From Candidatus Woesearchaeota archaeon (lineage in GTDB: Archaea; Nanobdellota; Nanobdellia; SCGC-AAA011-G17; JACPNG01): DNA of 17,692 nucleotides. The DNA lies in assembly GCA_017609845.1 (NCBI GenBank), contig JAFCDD010000003.1, positions 1-17,692 on the forward strand. The letters run 5' to 3'. The notes below the pieces were generated by a model. The model was given only the letters and a program-made list of their open reading frames with translations. It did no database searches and was not told the DNA's origin. Positions 8,474 to 15,334 of this stretch are shown one piece after another. A program made the translations under genes and the position numbers. Within the stretch, counting starts at the first letter, position 1; every line of letters begins with the position of its first letter.

Positions 8474-9678
8474 AAGTTCAGACTTTCTTTTAATAACTCA
8501 TTCACTTTAGGAACAGTACTCGATGGAATAGCCAAACAAATCTCTCTAGTCCTGCCATACCTTCCTTTACTAATAACTTTTGCATTAATAATACCCAACA
8601 TATCTAATTCTGCAATTATATCTCCAAGCCTCCTTTGAGTCAATGGTTTTAAACCACATTCCCGACAAGATTTCTTATAAATTTCATAAACTTCCCCAGT
8701 AAAAATCTTTTTGTTATTATCTTCACAAACAGAAAACACAGAATACATAACTAACTTAACCTGTTTCGGTTGAGTATTCGCCGTATCAAGAATTTTATCC
8801 CTCTCAATCTTATCCTCAGCTTCATCAAGGTGTTTTACTTGTATTTTATTTTCATTATTTCTCTCTGCAAGTTCTCCTGCCACTCTTAATAATTCCAAAG
8901 CTCTTCTTGCATCTCCATGCTCTCTTGCAGCATAAGCAGCACACTTCTCAATAACACCTTCTTGAATAATGCCTTTTTTAAAAGATAAATTTGCTCTTTG
9001 TTTCAATATACTTTGTAGTTGAATAGCATTATATGGAGGAAAAATTAACTCCTCTTCACTCAAGCTACTTTTAACTCTAGGATCTATATTATCCATAAAA
9101 ATTAAACTATTAGAAATTCCAATAACAGACACCTCACTACTTTTTAACTCAGAATTTAATCTCGTTAAATTATATAAAACTTCATCTCCTGTTTTATTTA
9201 CTAATTGATCTATCTCATCCAAAACCAATAATAATAAAATTTTGGATTTCTCAACATAATTAACAAATATTTTATAAACTTCATCTGTAGGTAAACCAGT
9301 AGAAGGAACATCTTGACCCAATTCTCTAATTAATTGAGCAATTAATCTATACTCTGTATCGGCAACTCTTTTTAATTTGCAATTAATATAAACAATCTTT
9401 AAAGACAAATTATTCTTCTCAGCAATCTTCATCAAATTTTTAGTAACATGAGTTATTGTTAAACTCTTGCCAGTTCCAGTTTTTCCATAAATGAAAATAT
9501 TGCTAGGCCTTTCCATTCTTAAAGCAGGAGCTAATATCCCTGCCACTTGATTGATTTGTTCCTTTCTATGCGGAACATCCTTAGGAGTATAGCTTGATTG
9601 CAAAGCCTTTTTATCAAGAAATATAGGATCTTGTTTTAAGAAATTCTCAAAAAAAACATTCAACCCCTTTTCAGCCAT
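8470..9678 (-). CDS. cdc6: Orc1/Cdc6 replication initiator, AAA+ ATPase
   Basis: The archaeal initiator that binds origin recognition boxes and recruits the MCM helicase; 402 residues, normal length. The AAA+ core shows Walker A GKTGTGKS (65-72), Walker B LDEIDQL with D154/E155, sensor 1 GISNSL, and sensor 2 HGDARRALELLR. The C-terminal 110 or so residues form the winged helix (GEVYEIYKK, LTQRRLGDIIAELDMLGIINA) that contacts the origin. The ATG at 9678 lies 31 nt from a TTTAAATA box. It is the first gene of the operon with both PolD subunits and borders the 499-nt gap holding ORB-like sites, as expected of an initiator gene next to its own origin. No second orc1 paralogue is in the window. 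Confidence 0.97.
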   Translation of the reverse strand: MAEKGLNVFFENFLKQDPIFLDKKALQSSYTPKDVPHRKEQINQVAGILAPALRMERPSNIFIYGKTGTGKSLTITHVTKNLMKIAEKNNLSLKIVYINCKLKRVADTEYRLIAQLIRELGQDVPSTGLPTDEVYKIFVNYVEKSKILLLLVLDEIDQLVNKTGDEVLYNLTRLNSELKSSEVSVIGISNSLIFMDNIDPRVKSSLSEEELIFPPYNAIQLQSILKQRANLSFKKGIIQEGVIEKCAAYAAREHGDARRALELLRVAGELAERNNENKIQVKHLDEAEDKIERDKILDTANTQPKQVKLVMYSVFSVCEDNNKKIFTGEVYEIYKKSCRECGLKPLTQRRLGDIIAELDMLGIINAKVISKGRYGRTREICLAIPSSTVPKVNELLKESLNL

Positions 9679-9701
9679 TTTACATAATAAAATAAAATGT
9701 G

Positions 9702-9709
9702 TATTTAAA
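9702..9709 (-). promoter_or_regulatory. TATA box of the orc1-DP1-DP2 operon
   Basis: TTTAAATA on the minus strand, its upstream edge 31 nt from the orc1 ATG at 9678. The leftmost ORB-like site begins 29 nt upstream of it, so initiator binding could influence the initiator gene's own transcription (inference). Confidence 0.6.
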
Positions 9710-9737
9710 CATTATTATACTCTAAAATAGGCACCTC

Positions 9738-9758
9738 ACACCCCTATTTCCTATGGAA
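9738..9758 (-). promoter_or_regulatory. ORB-like initiator site 1 (inverted)
   Basis: On the minus strand this begins TTCCATAGGAAATAGGGG and ends TGT. It combines the TTCC/GGAA dyad with a clear G string, the two parts of the archaeal ORB. It faces away from sites 2 and 3. Confidence 0.75.
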
Positions 9759-9950
9759 GAATTTTTTATAATTTAAATTCAAATTTTAAACACTAATGTA
9801 AGTAAGACAAAGAATATCTCAAAATTCCAAAAAAATAACCAAATATCCAAAAATAATTATCAAAAACAAAATCTACAGCTAGAAGCTCTAAAAATAAGAA
9901 ATTCTAAAGAATTCAAAGATTAGATATTTATCTTCTATTTTAAATTTTTC

Positions 9951-9974
9951 TATATTATAATATTATATAATATA
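9951..9974. other. AT-only inverted repeat, candidate duplex unwinding element
   Basis: TATATTAT (9951-9958) and its complement ATAATATA (9967-9974) enclose an 8-nt AT-only loop, within a longer AT-rich run from about 9925. It sits between ORB-like sites 1 and 2, where an origin is expected to melt. Confidence 0.5.
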
Positions 9975-10020
9975 AAAAGCAATTAATAATAAGTAAAAAG
10001 CATTTATTATTTTCAAATGG

Positions 10021-10042
10021 TTCCATTAGAAACAAAGGTGTT
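10021..10042 (+). promoter_or_regulatory. ORB-like initiator site 2
   Basis: TTCCATTAGAAACAAAGG followed by TGTT. This is the closest match in the window to the ORB layout I know (TTCCAnTGGAAACnAAnGGG type), with one changed dyad base and a short G string. Confidence 0.75.
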
Positions 10043-10104
10043 ATTTTTATAGAATAACAACACAAAAAAATAATTATCAACAATCAAAACTTAAAAATAA
10101 ACAT

Positions 10105-10129
10105 TTCCAAAAGAAACCAAGGAGTGGGT
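10105..10129 (+). promoter_or_regulatory. ORB-like initiator site 3
   Basis: TTCCAAAAGAAACCAAGG followed by AGTGGGT, in the same orientation as site 2 and 84 nt downstream of it. The dyad is degenerate (TTCC/GAAA), but the AAACCAAGG and later GGG parts fit. Confidence 0.65.
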
Positions 10130-10147
10130 CTATCATAAAAAATAAAA

Positions 10148-10155
10148 TTTATAAA
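10148..10155 (+). promoter_or_regulatory. TATA-like promoter of the small membrane protein gene
   Basis: TTTATAAA, its upstream edge 30 nt before the ATG at 10178, consistent with a leaderless transcript. ORB-like site 3 ends 18 nt upstream of it. Confidence 0.5.
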
Positions 10156-10177
10156 CTAATAAAATACATAAAAACCA

Positions 10178-10492
10178 ATGAATTTAATCAATATAATAAT
10201 ATTAATAGCAATAGTCTTTATTGCAATAGAATTATTAAAACACTTGGTTATAAGAAAATTCTCTAAAATAGTATTAATAATAGCAATAACAGTAATAGCT
10301 CTATTAGTATTTAGTAAATATGCAGTAGAAAATAATTTAGTAAATCCAGATAATAAATTCTTTATTACTGGATCAATAATAACAAGTAACCTAGAAGATT
10401 TAAAGGATGATATGGACTTAGAGGAAGCTAGCAAAATAAAAGATGATATAAGTAAAAAAACATTGACTAAAATAAAGTCTATTACAAACTAG
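10178..10492 (+). CDS. Small two-TM protein with acidic C-terminal tail, unknown function
   Basis: A 104-residue protein I do not recognise. Two hydrophobic segments (about 4-22 and 30-47) are joined by a short basic loop (HLVIRKFSK), predicting a hairpin with that loop inside the cell. The remaining half is hydrophilic and charged, with an acidic stretch (NLEDLKDDMDLEEASKIKDD, 71-90) that may form an amphipathic helix. It is the first gene to the right of the predicted origin. The start is backed by a TATA box at the leaderless spacing. Reality as a gene is supported by promoter placement and by the membrane/charged domain split; no function can be assigned. Confidence 0.65.
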   Translation: MNLINIIILIAIVFIAIELLKHLVIRKFSKIVLIIAITVIALLVFSKYAVENNLVNPDNKFFITGSIITSNLEDLKDDMDLEEASKIKDDISKKTLTKIKSITN

Positions 10493-10497
10493 AAAAC

Positions 10498-10506
10498 TTT
10501 ATAAAT
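10498..10506 (+). promoter_or_regulatory. TATA-like promoter of the PRC-barrel gene
   Basis: TTTATAAAT begins 43 nt before the ATG at 10541. Transcription would start near 10528, giving a leader of about 13 nt, unlike the leaderless neighbours. Confidence 0.5.
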
Positions 10507-10528
10507 AAATCCATACCTATAACATTTA

Positions 10529-10538
10529 AAGGAGATCA
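10529..10538 (+). promoter_or_regulatory. Shine-Dalgarno site of the PRC-barrel gene
   Basis: AAGGAGATCA, with GGAG ending 6 nt before the ATG. This is the only strong Shine-Dalgarno site I see before a gene in this window, and it fixes the start at 10541. Confidence 0.65.
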
Positions 10539-10540
10539 TT

Positions 10541-10804
10541 ATGTCAGAAGAAGATAAAAAATATTCAAAGCAAATCATGAGTAAAACAGTAGTAACCAAG
10601 TCTGGAAAAAGATTTGGAGAAGTCGGAAATATATCATTTGAAACAAGAACTGGAGAACTAATCCAAATAATCCTTAAAAACCCAACAAGTTATGCTGAAG
10701 GCTTAGAACTAGAAAAAGATAATAAAGGCAACCTAATGGTACCATTCTCCGCAGTCATCGCAATAGGTGATTTCGTGGTTGTTTCAGAAGAAGATATAAT
10801 TTAA
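10541..10804 (+). CDS. PRC-barrel domain protein
   Basis: An 87-residue protein that is essentially one PRC-barrel. The typical elements are SKTVVTKSGKRFGEVGNISF (entry strand with GK.G.V), TGELIQIILK, and the exit strand MVPFSAVIAIGDFVVVS. Stand-alone PRC-barrels are common in archaea. Relatives occur in photosynthetic reaction centres, the ribosome maturation factor RimM and RNA-processing contexts, but the small archaeal versions are mostly uncharacterised. Its own TATA box plus a strong Shine-Dalgarno site suggests efficient translation, different from the leaderless genes around it. It lies 57 nt before lonB, which has its own promoter. Confidence 0.85.
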   Translation: MSEEDKKYSKQIMSKTVVTKSGKRFGEVGNISFETRTGELIQIILKNPTSYAEGLELEKDNKGNLMVPFSAVIAIGDFVVVSEEDII

Positions 10805-10829
10805 AATTGACTTAATTCTAAAAGATAGT

Positions 10830-10838
10830 TTTAAATAT
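10830..10838 (+). promoter_or_regulatory. TATA box of lonB
   Basis: TTTAAATAT-type box starting 32 nt before the ATG at 10862. It indicates a leaderless message and argues against an in-frame upstream TTG at 10841. Confidence 0.6.
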
Positions 10839-10861
10839 TTTTGTCTATAATCCTCATAAAC

Positions 10862-12718
10862 ATGAATTTTAAAACTACAAAAGATATCAATATATCCAAA
10901 AAGATAGTTGGTCAAATAATAGGACAGGATGAAGCCGTTAATATAATTCAAAAAGCAGCAAAACAAAGAAGAAATGTATTGCTTATCGGAGAACCAGGAA
11001 CAGGAAAATCAATGATAGGTCAAGCACTCGCAGAATTACTACCAAAAGAAAAATTAGTTGATATTTTGGCTTACCCAAATCCAACAGACGATAATGTACC
11101 AATAATAAAAACACTACCAAAAGGACATGGCAAAAGAATAGTTAACCAATTAAAAATAAAATCTCAAGCAGCCACAAAAAACCAAAATATAGTATTTTTA
11201 ATCATAATCATAATCATAAGTTTAATTCCATATTATTTCTGGAAAATAGGAGCAATATCAGACGTAATTTATGCTGCTTCATTAATGTCAAGTATGATTT
11301 TAATAGTGGGTCTCGTTTTATTTATGAATATTAACAAAAGAGCAAGACTAAATCAACAATTAGAAATCCCCAAACTCTTAGTAGATAATTCAAATTCCAA
11401 ACAAACTCCTTTTATAGATGCCACAGGGAGTCATGCAGGAGCATTACTCGGAGATGTACTTCATGATCCATTACAATCAGGTGGATTAGGAACTCCACCC
11501 TATGAGAGACTTATCCCTGGATTCATTCATAGATCCAATGGGGGAGTTTTATTCATTGATGAGATAGCCACATTATCACCAAGATCGCAACAAGAATTAC
11601 TAACAGCCTTACAAGAAAAAAAATATCCTATAACAGGGCAATCAGAAAGATCATCCGGAGCAATGACAAGATCAGAGCCAGTTCCTTGTGACTTTGTTAT
11701 GATTGCTGCAGGCAACATAGAAACAGTAGAAAAAATGCATCCTGCACTAAGATCTAGAATTAGAGGTTATGGTTATGAAGTTTATATGAACACAACAATG
11801 GATGACACAAAAGAAAACAGAGAAAAGATAGCCATATTTGTAGCCCAAGAAATAGCCAAAGATAAAAAAATACCTCCATTCTCAAAAACAGCAGTAGAAG
11901 AAATAATACAAGAAGCTAGAAAAAGAGCAGGTATGGCTAAAAAATTAACTTTAAGATTAAGAGAATTAGGTGGTCTAATAAGAGCAGCCGGAGACTTTGC
12001 AGTAGAACAAAAATCAAAAGTAGTTGAGAAAAAACACATCATAGAAGCAAAAAAGATATCTCGAACACTAGAACAACAAATGGCAGATAAATATATTGAA
12101 AATAAGAAAAAATATGAAGTTATTAAAACAACAGGCAAACAAATTGGTAGAGTAAATGGTTTAGCAGTTATAGGATCTGGATCTGCTTTCTCTGGAATCG
12201 TATTGCCAATAGAATCAGAAGTAACTATAGGAGGAAAAAAAGCAGACTTTGTTGCCACAGGTCAACTTGGAAAAATAGCCAAAGAAGCAGTAAAAAATGT
12301 TTCAGCTATTATCTTAAAATACTTTGGTGAAGACATCAAAGAAACTCGTGATATCTATGTCCAATTCCTACAAACAGTAGACACAGGAGTCGAAGGAGAT
12401 TCAGCTTCAATAGCAGTAGCAGCCGCAATAATATCAGCATTAAAAAATATACCAGTCAAACAAACCGTTGCTATGACAGGTTCTTTATCCGTAAGAGGAG
12501 AAGTTCTAGCTATAGGGGGAATAACAGCAAAAGTAGAAGCAGCAATAGAAGCAGGACTTAAACAGGTAATAATACCAAAAGCAAATGAAAATGATGTAAT
12601 ACTTTCAAAAGAAAAAAGAAAACAAATTAAAATTATTCCAGTAATAAGTATAAAAGAAGTTCTAAAACATTCCTTAGATTGGAAAGGCAAAGAATCAATA
12701 TTTAAAAAATTTAAATAA
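10862..12718 (+). CDS. lonB: Membrane-anchored ATP-dependent protease LonB
   Basis: The archaeal membrane-bound Lon protease, 618 residues from the ATG at 10862. An AAA+ domain with Walker A GEPGTGKS (43-50) is interrupted, as in the LonB family, by two membrane segments at about 110-126 and 135-155. It continues with Walker B VLFIDEI (229-235), sensor 1 MIAAGN and the arginine-finger stretch HPALRSRI. The C-terminal peptidase has the catalytic dyad Ser514 in GDSASI and Lys557 in GGITAKVEAA, spaced 43 residues as in other Lon enzymes. It degrades misfolded and regulatory proteins at the inner face of the membrane. The start is chosen by the TATA box. Its stop abuts that of the convergent argS gene with no intervening base. 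Confidence 0.97.
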   Translation: MNFKTTKDINISKKIVGQIIGQDEAVNIIQKAAKQRRNVLLIGEPGTGKSMIGQALAELLPKEKLVDILAYPNPTDDNVPIIKTLPKGHGKRIVNQLKIKSQAATKNQNIVFLIIIIIISLIPYYFWKIGAISDVIYAASLMSSMILIVGLVLFMNINKRARLNQQLEIPKLLVDNSNSKQTPFIDATGSHAGALLGDVLHDPLQSGGLGTPPYERLIPGFIHRSNGGVLFIDEIATLSPRSQQELLTALQEKKYPITGQSERSSGAMTRSEPVPCDFVMIAAGNIETVEKMHPALRSRIRGYGYEVYMNTTMDDTKENREKIAIFVAQEIAKDKKIPPFSKTAVEEIIQEARKRAGMAKKLTLRLRELGGLIRAAGDFAVEQKSKVVEKKHIIEAKKISRTLEQQMADKYIENKKKYEVIKTTGKQIGRVNGLAVIGSGSAFSGIVLPIESEVTIGGKKADFVATGQLGKIAKEAVKNVSAIILKYFGEDIKETRDIYVQFLQTVDTGVEGDSASIAVAAAIISALKNIPVKQTVAMTGSLSVRGEVLAIGGITAKVEAAIEAGLKQVIIPKANENDVILSKEKRKQIKIIPVISIKEVLKHSLDWKGKESIFKKFK

Positions 12719-14386
12719 CTACATTCTCTCTAAAACACCAACTCCCAACAAACCCAAGCCATCTTTAATTACATAACTAACTGCCAAGATTAAGTTTAAT
12801 CTGGCATCTTTAACTTTTTTATCAGCCTTTAAAACAGGACAAGATTCATAAAACAAATTAAAACTCTTTCCTAATCTTAATAAATAATGAGCAACCAAAT
12901 TAGGTTTATACTGTTCACTAGCCTGCCAAATAACATCAGGATATTTTCCTAATAACTTAACTAAATCAATTTCCCTAGGATGTGTTAAAACACCATAATC
13001 AACCTTACTACTCTTTTTACTCTTTCTTAGTATAGCCTTAATTCTCGCATACACATACTGGACATAAGGACCGGTCTCTCCTTCAAAAGAAATAGCTTCC
13101 TTTGGATTAAACACAAAATCCTTAAAAGAATCATACTTTAACAAAAAGAACTTTAAAGCACCCAAGCCAATTATCTTAGCTCTTTTCTCAACTTCCTTTT
13201 TACTAAGTTTAAACCTTTTTTTAATCTCTTTCTTAGCCAATTCTATCGTATCCTTGATGATATTATCAGCATCAACGATTACCCCCTCTCTCGATTTCAT
13301 CTTCCCCTCAGGCAAATAAATCATCCCATAAGCAAGATGATAGCAATTTTCAGCAAACTTATACTTTAACATCTTTAAAATTTCAAAAAGAACATTAAAA
13401 TGATAAATCTGCTCAGAAGCAACAACGTAAACTAATTTATCCATCTTAAAATCATCATATCTTTTCTTAGCTAAATACAAATCTTGGGTTATATAAACAG
13501 AAGTCCCATCACTTCTCAAAAGAACCTTTTTCCCTAACCCTTTTTTCTCTAAATCAACTATGATAGAGCCACCTTCCCCTTCCTTAAAAATACCTTTTTT
13601 CAAACCACTTAAAATAATTTTTTTACCCTTTTCATAATATTCACTTTCCCTATATGCTTTATCAATATTAAATCCAAATTCCTTATAAGTTTGATAAATT
13701 CCTTTTAAAGCCCAATCGCTCATTTTTTTCCATAAAGCCCTGACTTCCTTATCTTTATTTTCCCATTTAATCAATAATCCTTTAGCCTCATCTTCTAAAG
13801 ATTTATTCTTCTTAACCTTCTCATTATACATAACATAAAAATCACCAACAAAATGATCAGACTTTTTATTAGGCTTCCTACCCCTACCAAACTTCTGATA
13901 AGCCAACATGGATTTACTTATATGAATTCCCCTATCATTTACTATGTCAACATTCACAACCGTGTTTCCCATTTTTCTAAAAATATTAGAAATTGATAGA
14001 CCCAAAGCCATATTTCTTAAATGACCCAAATGCAGAGGTTTATTGGTGTTGGGCCCAGGAGATTCCACCAAAATCGTTTTACCCTCTTTTTTATTTCCAT
14101 AACCTCCCTTTAATATATTTTTAATAATAAAATCATTTAATTTGCTCTTATTAATAAAGAAATTTACATACGGCCCATTAGATTCAATTTTCTCAAATAA
14201 GTTAGTTTTCTTAATCTTAGCAGCCAGGTCCTCAGCTATCTTTTTTGGATCTTTTTTTAACTTCTTAGACAATATAAAACAAGGAAAAGCATATTCACCA
14301 AACTCAGAACTAGATGGAATTTCTAGAGGAATCTCTTTAAGTTTAGTGTATTTTTTAAGAATTTTCTCAACTTCTTTTTTGAACAT
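12719..14386 (-). CDS. argS: Arginyl-tRNA synthetase
   Basis: This class I synthetase charges tRNA-Arg; 555 residues, normal length. The N-terminal additional domain (about 1-95, with FGEYAFPCF and NGPYVNFFIN) precedes the Rossmann catalytic core with HLGH (119-122) in the family-typical PGPNTNKPLHLGHLRN. The KMSKS loop is KMKSREG (362-368), preceded by AYGMIYLPEG. The C-terminal DALR-type anticodon-binding domain starts around FEGETGPYVQYVYARIK (about 455) and runs to the end. It faces lonB tail to tail. Upstream there is only a weak TATA-like element and a T7A7 palindrome touching the start codon. Confidence 0.96.
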   Translation of the reverse strand: MFKKEVEKILKKYTKLKEIPLEIPSSSEFGEYAFPCFILSKKLKKDPKKIAEDLAAKIKKTNLFEKIESNGPYVNFFINKSKLNDFIIKNILKGGYGNKKEGKTILVESPGPNTNKPLHLGHLRNMALGLSISNIFRKMGNTVVNVDIVNDRGIHISKSMLAYQKFGRGRKPNKKSDHFVGDFYVMYNEKVKKNKSLEDEAKGLLIKWENKDKEVRALWKKMSDWALKGIYQTYKEFGFNIDKAYRESEYYEKGKKIILSGLKKGIFKEGEGGSIIVDLEKKGLGKKVLLRSDGTSVYITQDLYLAKKRYDDFKMDKLVYVVASEQIYHFNVLFEILKMLKYKFAENCYHLAYGMIYLPEGKMKSREGVIVDADNIIKDTIELAKKEIKKRFKLSKKEVEKRAKIIGLGALKFFLLKYDSFKDFVFNPKEAISFEGETGPYVQYVYARIKAILRKSKKSSKVDYGVLTHPREIDLVKLLGKYPDVIWQASEQYKPNLVAHYLLRLGKSFNLFYESCPVLKADKKVKDARLNLILAVSYVIKDGLGLLGVGVLERM

Positions 14387-14400
14387 TTTTTTTAAAAAAA
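14387..14400. repeat. T7A7 palindrome against the argS start codon
   Basis: Seven T then seven A on the plus strand, ending one base before the argS ATG on the minus strand. It is a perfect 14-nt dyad and may simply be a rigid A-tract. Confidence 0.6.
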
Positions 14401-14407
14401 CAAGGAT

Positions 14408-14416
14408 GTATATGAA
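14408..14416 (-). promoter_or_regulatory. Weak TATA-like element of argS
   Basis: TTCATATAC on the minus strand, 30 nt before the ATG at 14386. The spacing fits the leaderless rule but the sequence is a poor TATA match. Confidence 0.35.
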
Positions 14417-14464
14417 CTTTACTAATATGTTACAGATATGCCCTATACCGCAAAAACAGTAAAA

Positions 14465-14474
14465 CTTAAATATT
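14465..14474 (+). promoter_or_regulatory. TATA box of the small winged-helix gene
   Basis: CTTAAATATT, beginning 32 nt before the ATG at 14497; leaderless spacing. Confidence 0.55.
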
Positions 14475-14496
14475 TAATGAATACAAGACTTACAGC

Positions 14497-14766
14497 ATGG
14501 TCAAACTTTCAGAAAAAACAATCAAACTTCTTAAAGATGACATAATATCCATACTATACGAAAGACCCCTGGAAGCAATGTTTACTAATGAAATAGCCAA
14601 AGAGCTAAGAAGAGATAACGAATTCACAAAAAAACTTCTTCTTGAACTTAAAAAAGAAAGCCTTATAGAACAAGTAAAAAAGAACAAAAGAGGCCAACAA
14701 TACCTCACACACCTTAAATGGAGAATACCTCCAAAGATCTTAAAAGCGTTTAATAATCAAGAATAA
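14497..14766 (+). CDS. Small winged-helix DNA-binding protein
   Basis: An 89-residue protein, nearly all one winged helix-turn-helix. Helix 1 is TIKLLKDDIISILYER (8-23), then the HTH MFTNEIAKELRRDNEFTKKLLLELKKESLI (28-57), a wing with KKNKRGQQYLTHLKW (61-75), and a short C-terminal helix. This resembles small archaeal MarR- or ArsR-like transcription regulators with no sensor domain. It is divergent from argS, sharing a 110-nt intergenic region, so it could regulate argS, itself or distant genes. It could instead act in nucleic-acid handling generally. No ligand-binding residues were seen. Confidence 0.75.
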   Translation: MVKLSEKTIKLLKDDIISILYERPLEAMFTNEIAKELRRDNEFTKKLLLELKKESLIEQVKKNKRGQQYLTHLKWRIPPKILKAFNNQE

Positions 14767-14790
14767 ACTAAATAATCTAATATAGCAATA

Positions 14791-14798
14791 TTTAAATA
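14791..14798 (+). promoter_or_regulatory. TATA box of the gene at 14821
   Basis: TTTAAATA starting exactly 30 nt before the ATG at 14821; leaderless spacing. A three-codon frame ATG-CAT-TAA at 14812-14820 directly precedes the ATG and is probably chance. Confidence 0.6.
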
Positions 14799-14820
14799 CA
14801 TCCACCATTAAATGCATTAA

Positions 14821-15252
14821 ATGCCAATCGTAGGTTTTAATTTTGATAAAATACACATAGAAAAGAAGAAACCTATTTCTAAGGACATTAAAATAAAGAA
14901 TAATATGGTAATAAAAGAAATTAATAAGATTAAAGTTGGTTTCACAAAAACACAGGAAGAAGTCCTAAAATTTGATTTTAAATACACTTCAAAATATGAA
15001 CCATCAATAGCAGAGATCATAATAGAAGGGAATGTATTGTATATTGGAGATGAAAAAGAAAAAGCAAAAATACTCTCAGAATGGAAAAAATCAAAAAAAA
15101 CACCCGTAAAGGCAACAACCCACGTTGTCAACACAATTCTGATAAAATGTGGAGTTAAAGCACTCTCACTTTCTCAAGATCTCAACTTACCTCCCCATAT
15201 AAGGTTACCAATCATAACACCCAAAGTTAACAAGAAAGATTACATTGGTTAA
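14821..15252 (+). CDS. Uncharacterised archaeal protein, beta-rich
   Basis: A 143-residue soluble protein. No catalytic motif is visible. The N-terminus MPIVGFNFDKIHIEKKKP leads into strand-like segments (NNMVIKEINKIKVGF, VLKFDFKYTSKYEPSIAEIIIEGNVLYIGD), a basic helix (EKAKILSEWKKSKKTP), a helix VVNTILIKCGVKALSLSQDL and a proline-rich end (LPPHIRLPIITPK). The character resembles conserved hypothetical proteins that I associate with DPANN and other archaea, but I cannot name a family and assign no function. It has its own TATA box and lies 54 nt after the small winged-helix gene. This is the last core-like gene before the accessory-looking segment. Confidence 0.75.
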   Translation: MPIVGFNFDKIHIEKKKPISKDIKIKNNMVIKEINKIKVGFTKTQEEVLKFDFKYTSKYEPSIAEIIIEGNVLYIGDEKEKAKILSEWKKSKKTPVKATTHVVNTILIKCGVKALSLSQDLNLPPHIRLPIITPKVNKKDYIG

Positions 15253-15296
15253 ACATTCATTATTCAAACAATTATGCACATTCTAAACACATAATC

Positions 15297-15304
15297 TTTT
15301 TATA
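15297..15304 (+). promoter_or_regulatory. TATA-like promoter of the repeat-containing wHTH gene
   Basis: TTTTTATA begins 38 nt before the ATG at 15335, predicting a short leader of about 8 nt. The match is weaker than for neighbouring genes. Confidence 0.4.
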
Positions 15305-15334
15305 TTCACTTTATCTTTTCATATAAAAAGAAAA

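Larger units (their letters stand above)
9679..10177. other. oriC: Predicted chromosomal replication origin (oriC)
   Basis: The only gene-free stretch above 300 nt in the window. It lies between orc1/cdc6 and a divergent small gene and is strongly AT-rich. It holds three sites resembling archaeal origin recognition boxes (a TTCC...GGAA-type half-dyad, then an A run and a G string). One at the left is on the minus strand; two at the right are on the plus strand. Between them is an AT-only dyad fit to be a duplex unwinding element. ORB-flanked unwinding elements next to orc1 are the known archaeal origin layout. Genes on both sides run away from it. No open frame or RNA gene was seen inside. 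Confidence 0.8.

Noticed and set aside
10841..10861. Upstream TTG start for lonB
   Set aside because: It lies only a few bases from the TATA box, before the predicted transcription start; the ATG at 10862 has the right spacing.
14812..14820. Three-codon upstream frame ATG-CAT-TAA before the 14821 gene
   Set aside because: If the transcript is leaderless at 14821 this is not in the message; such short frames are common by chance.
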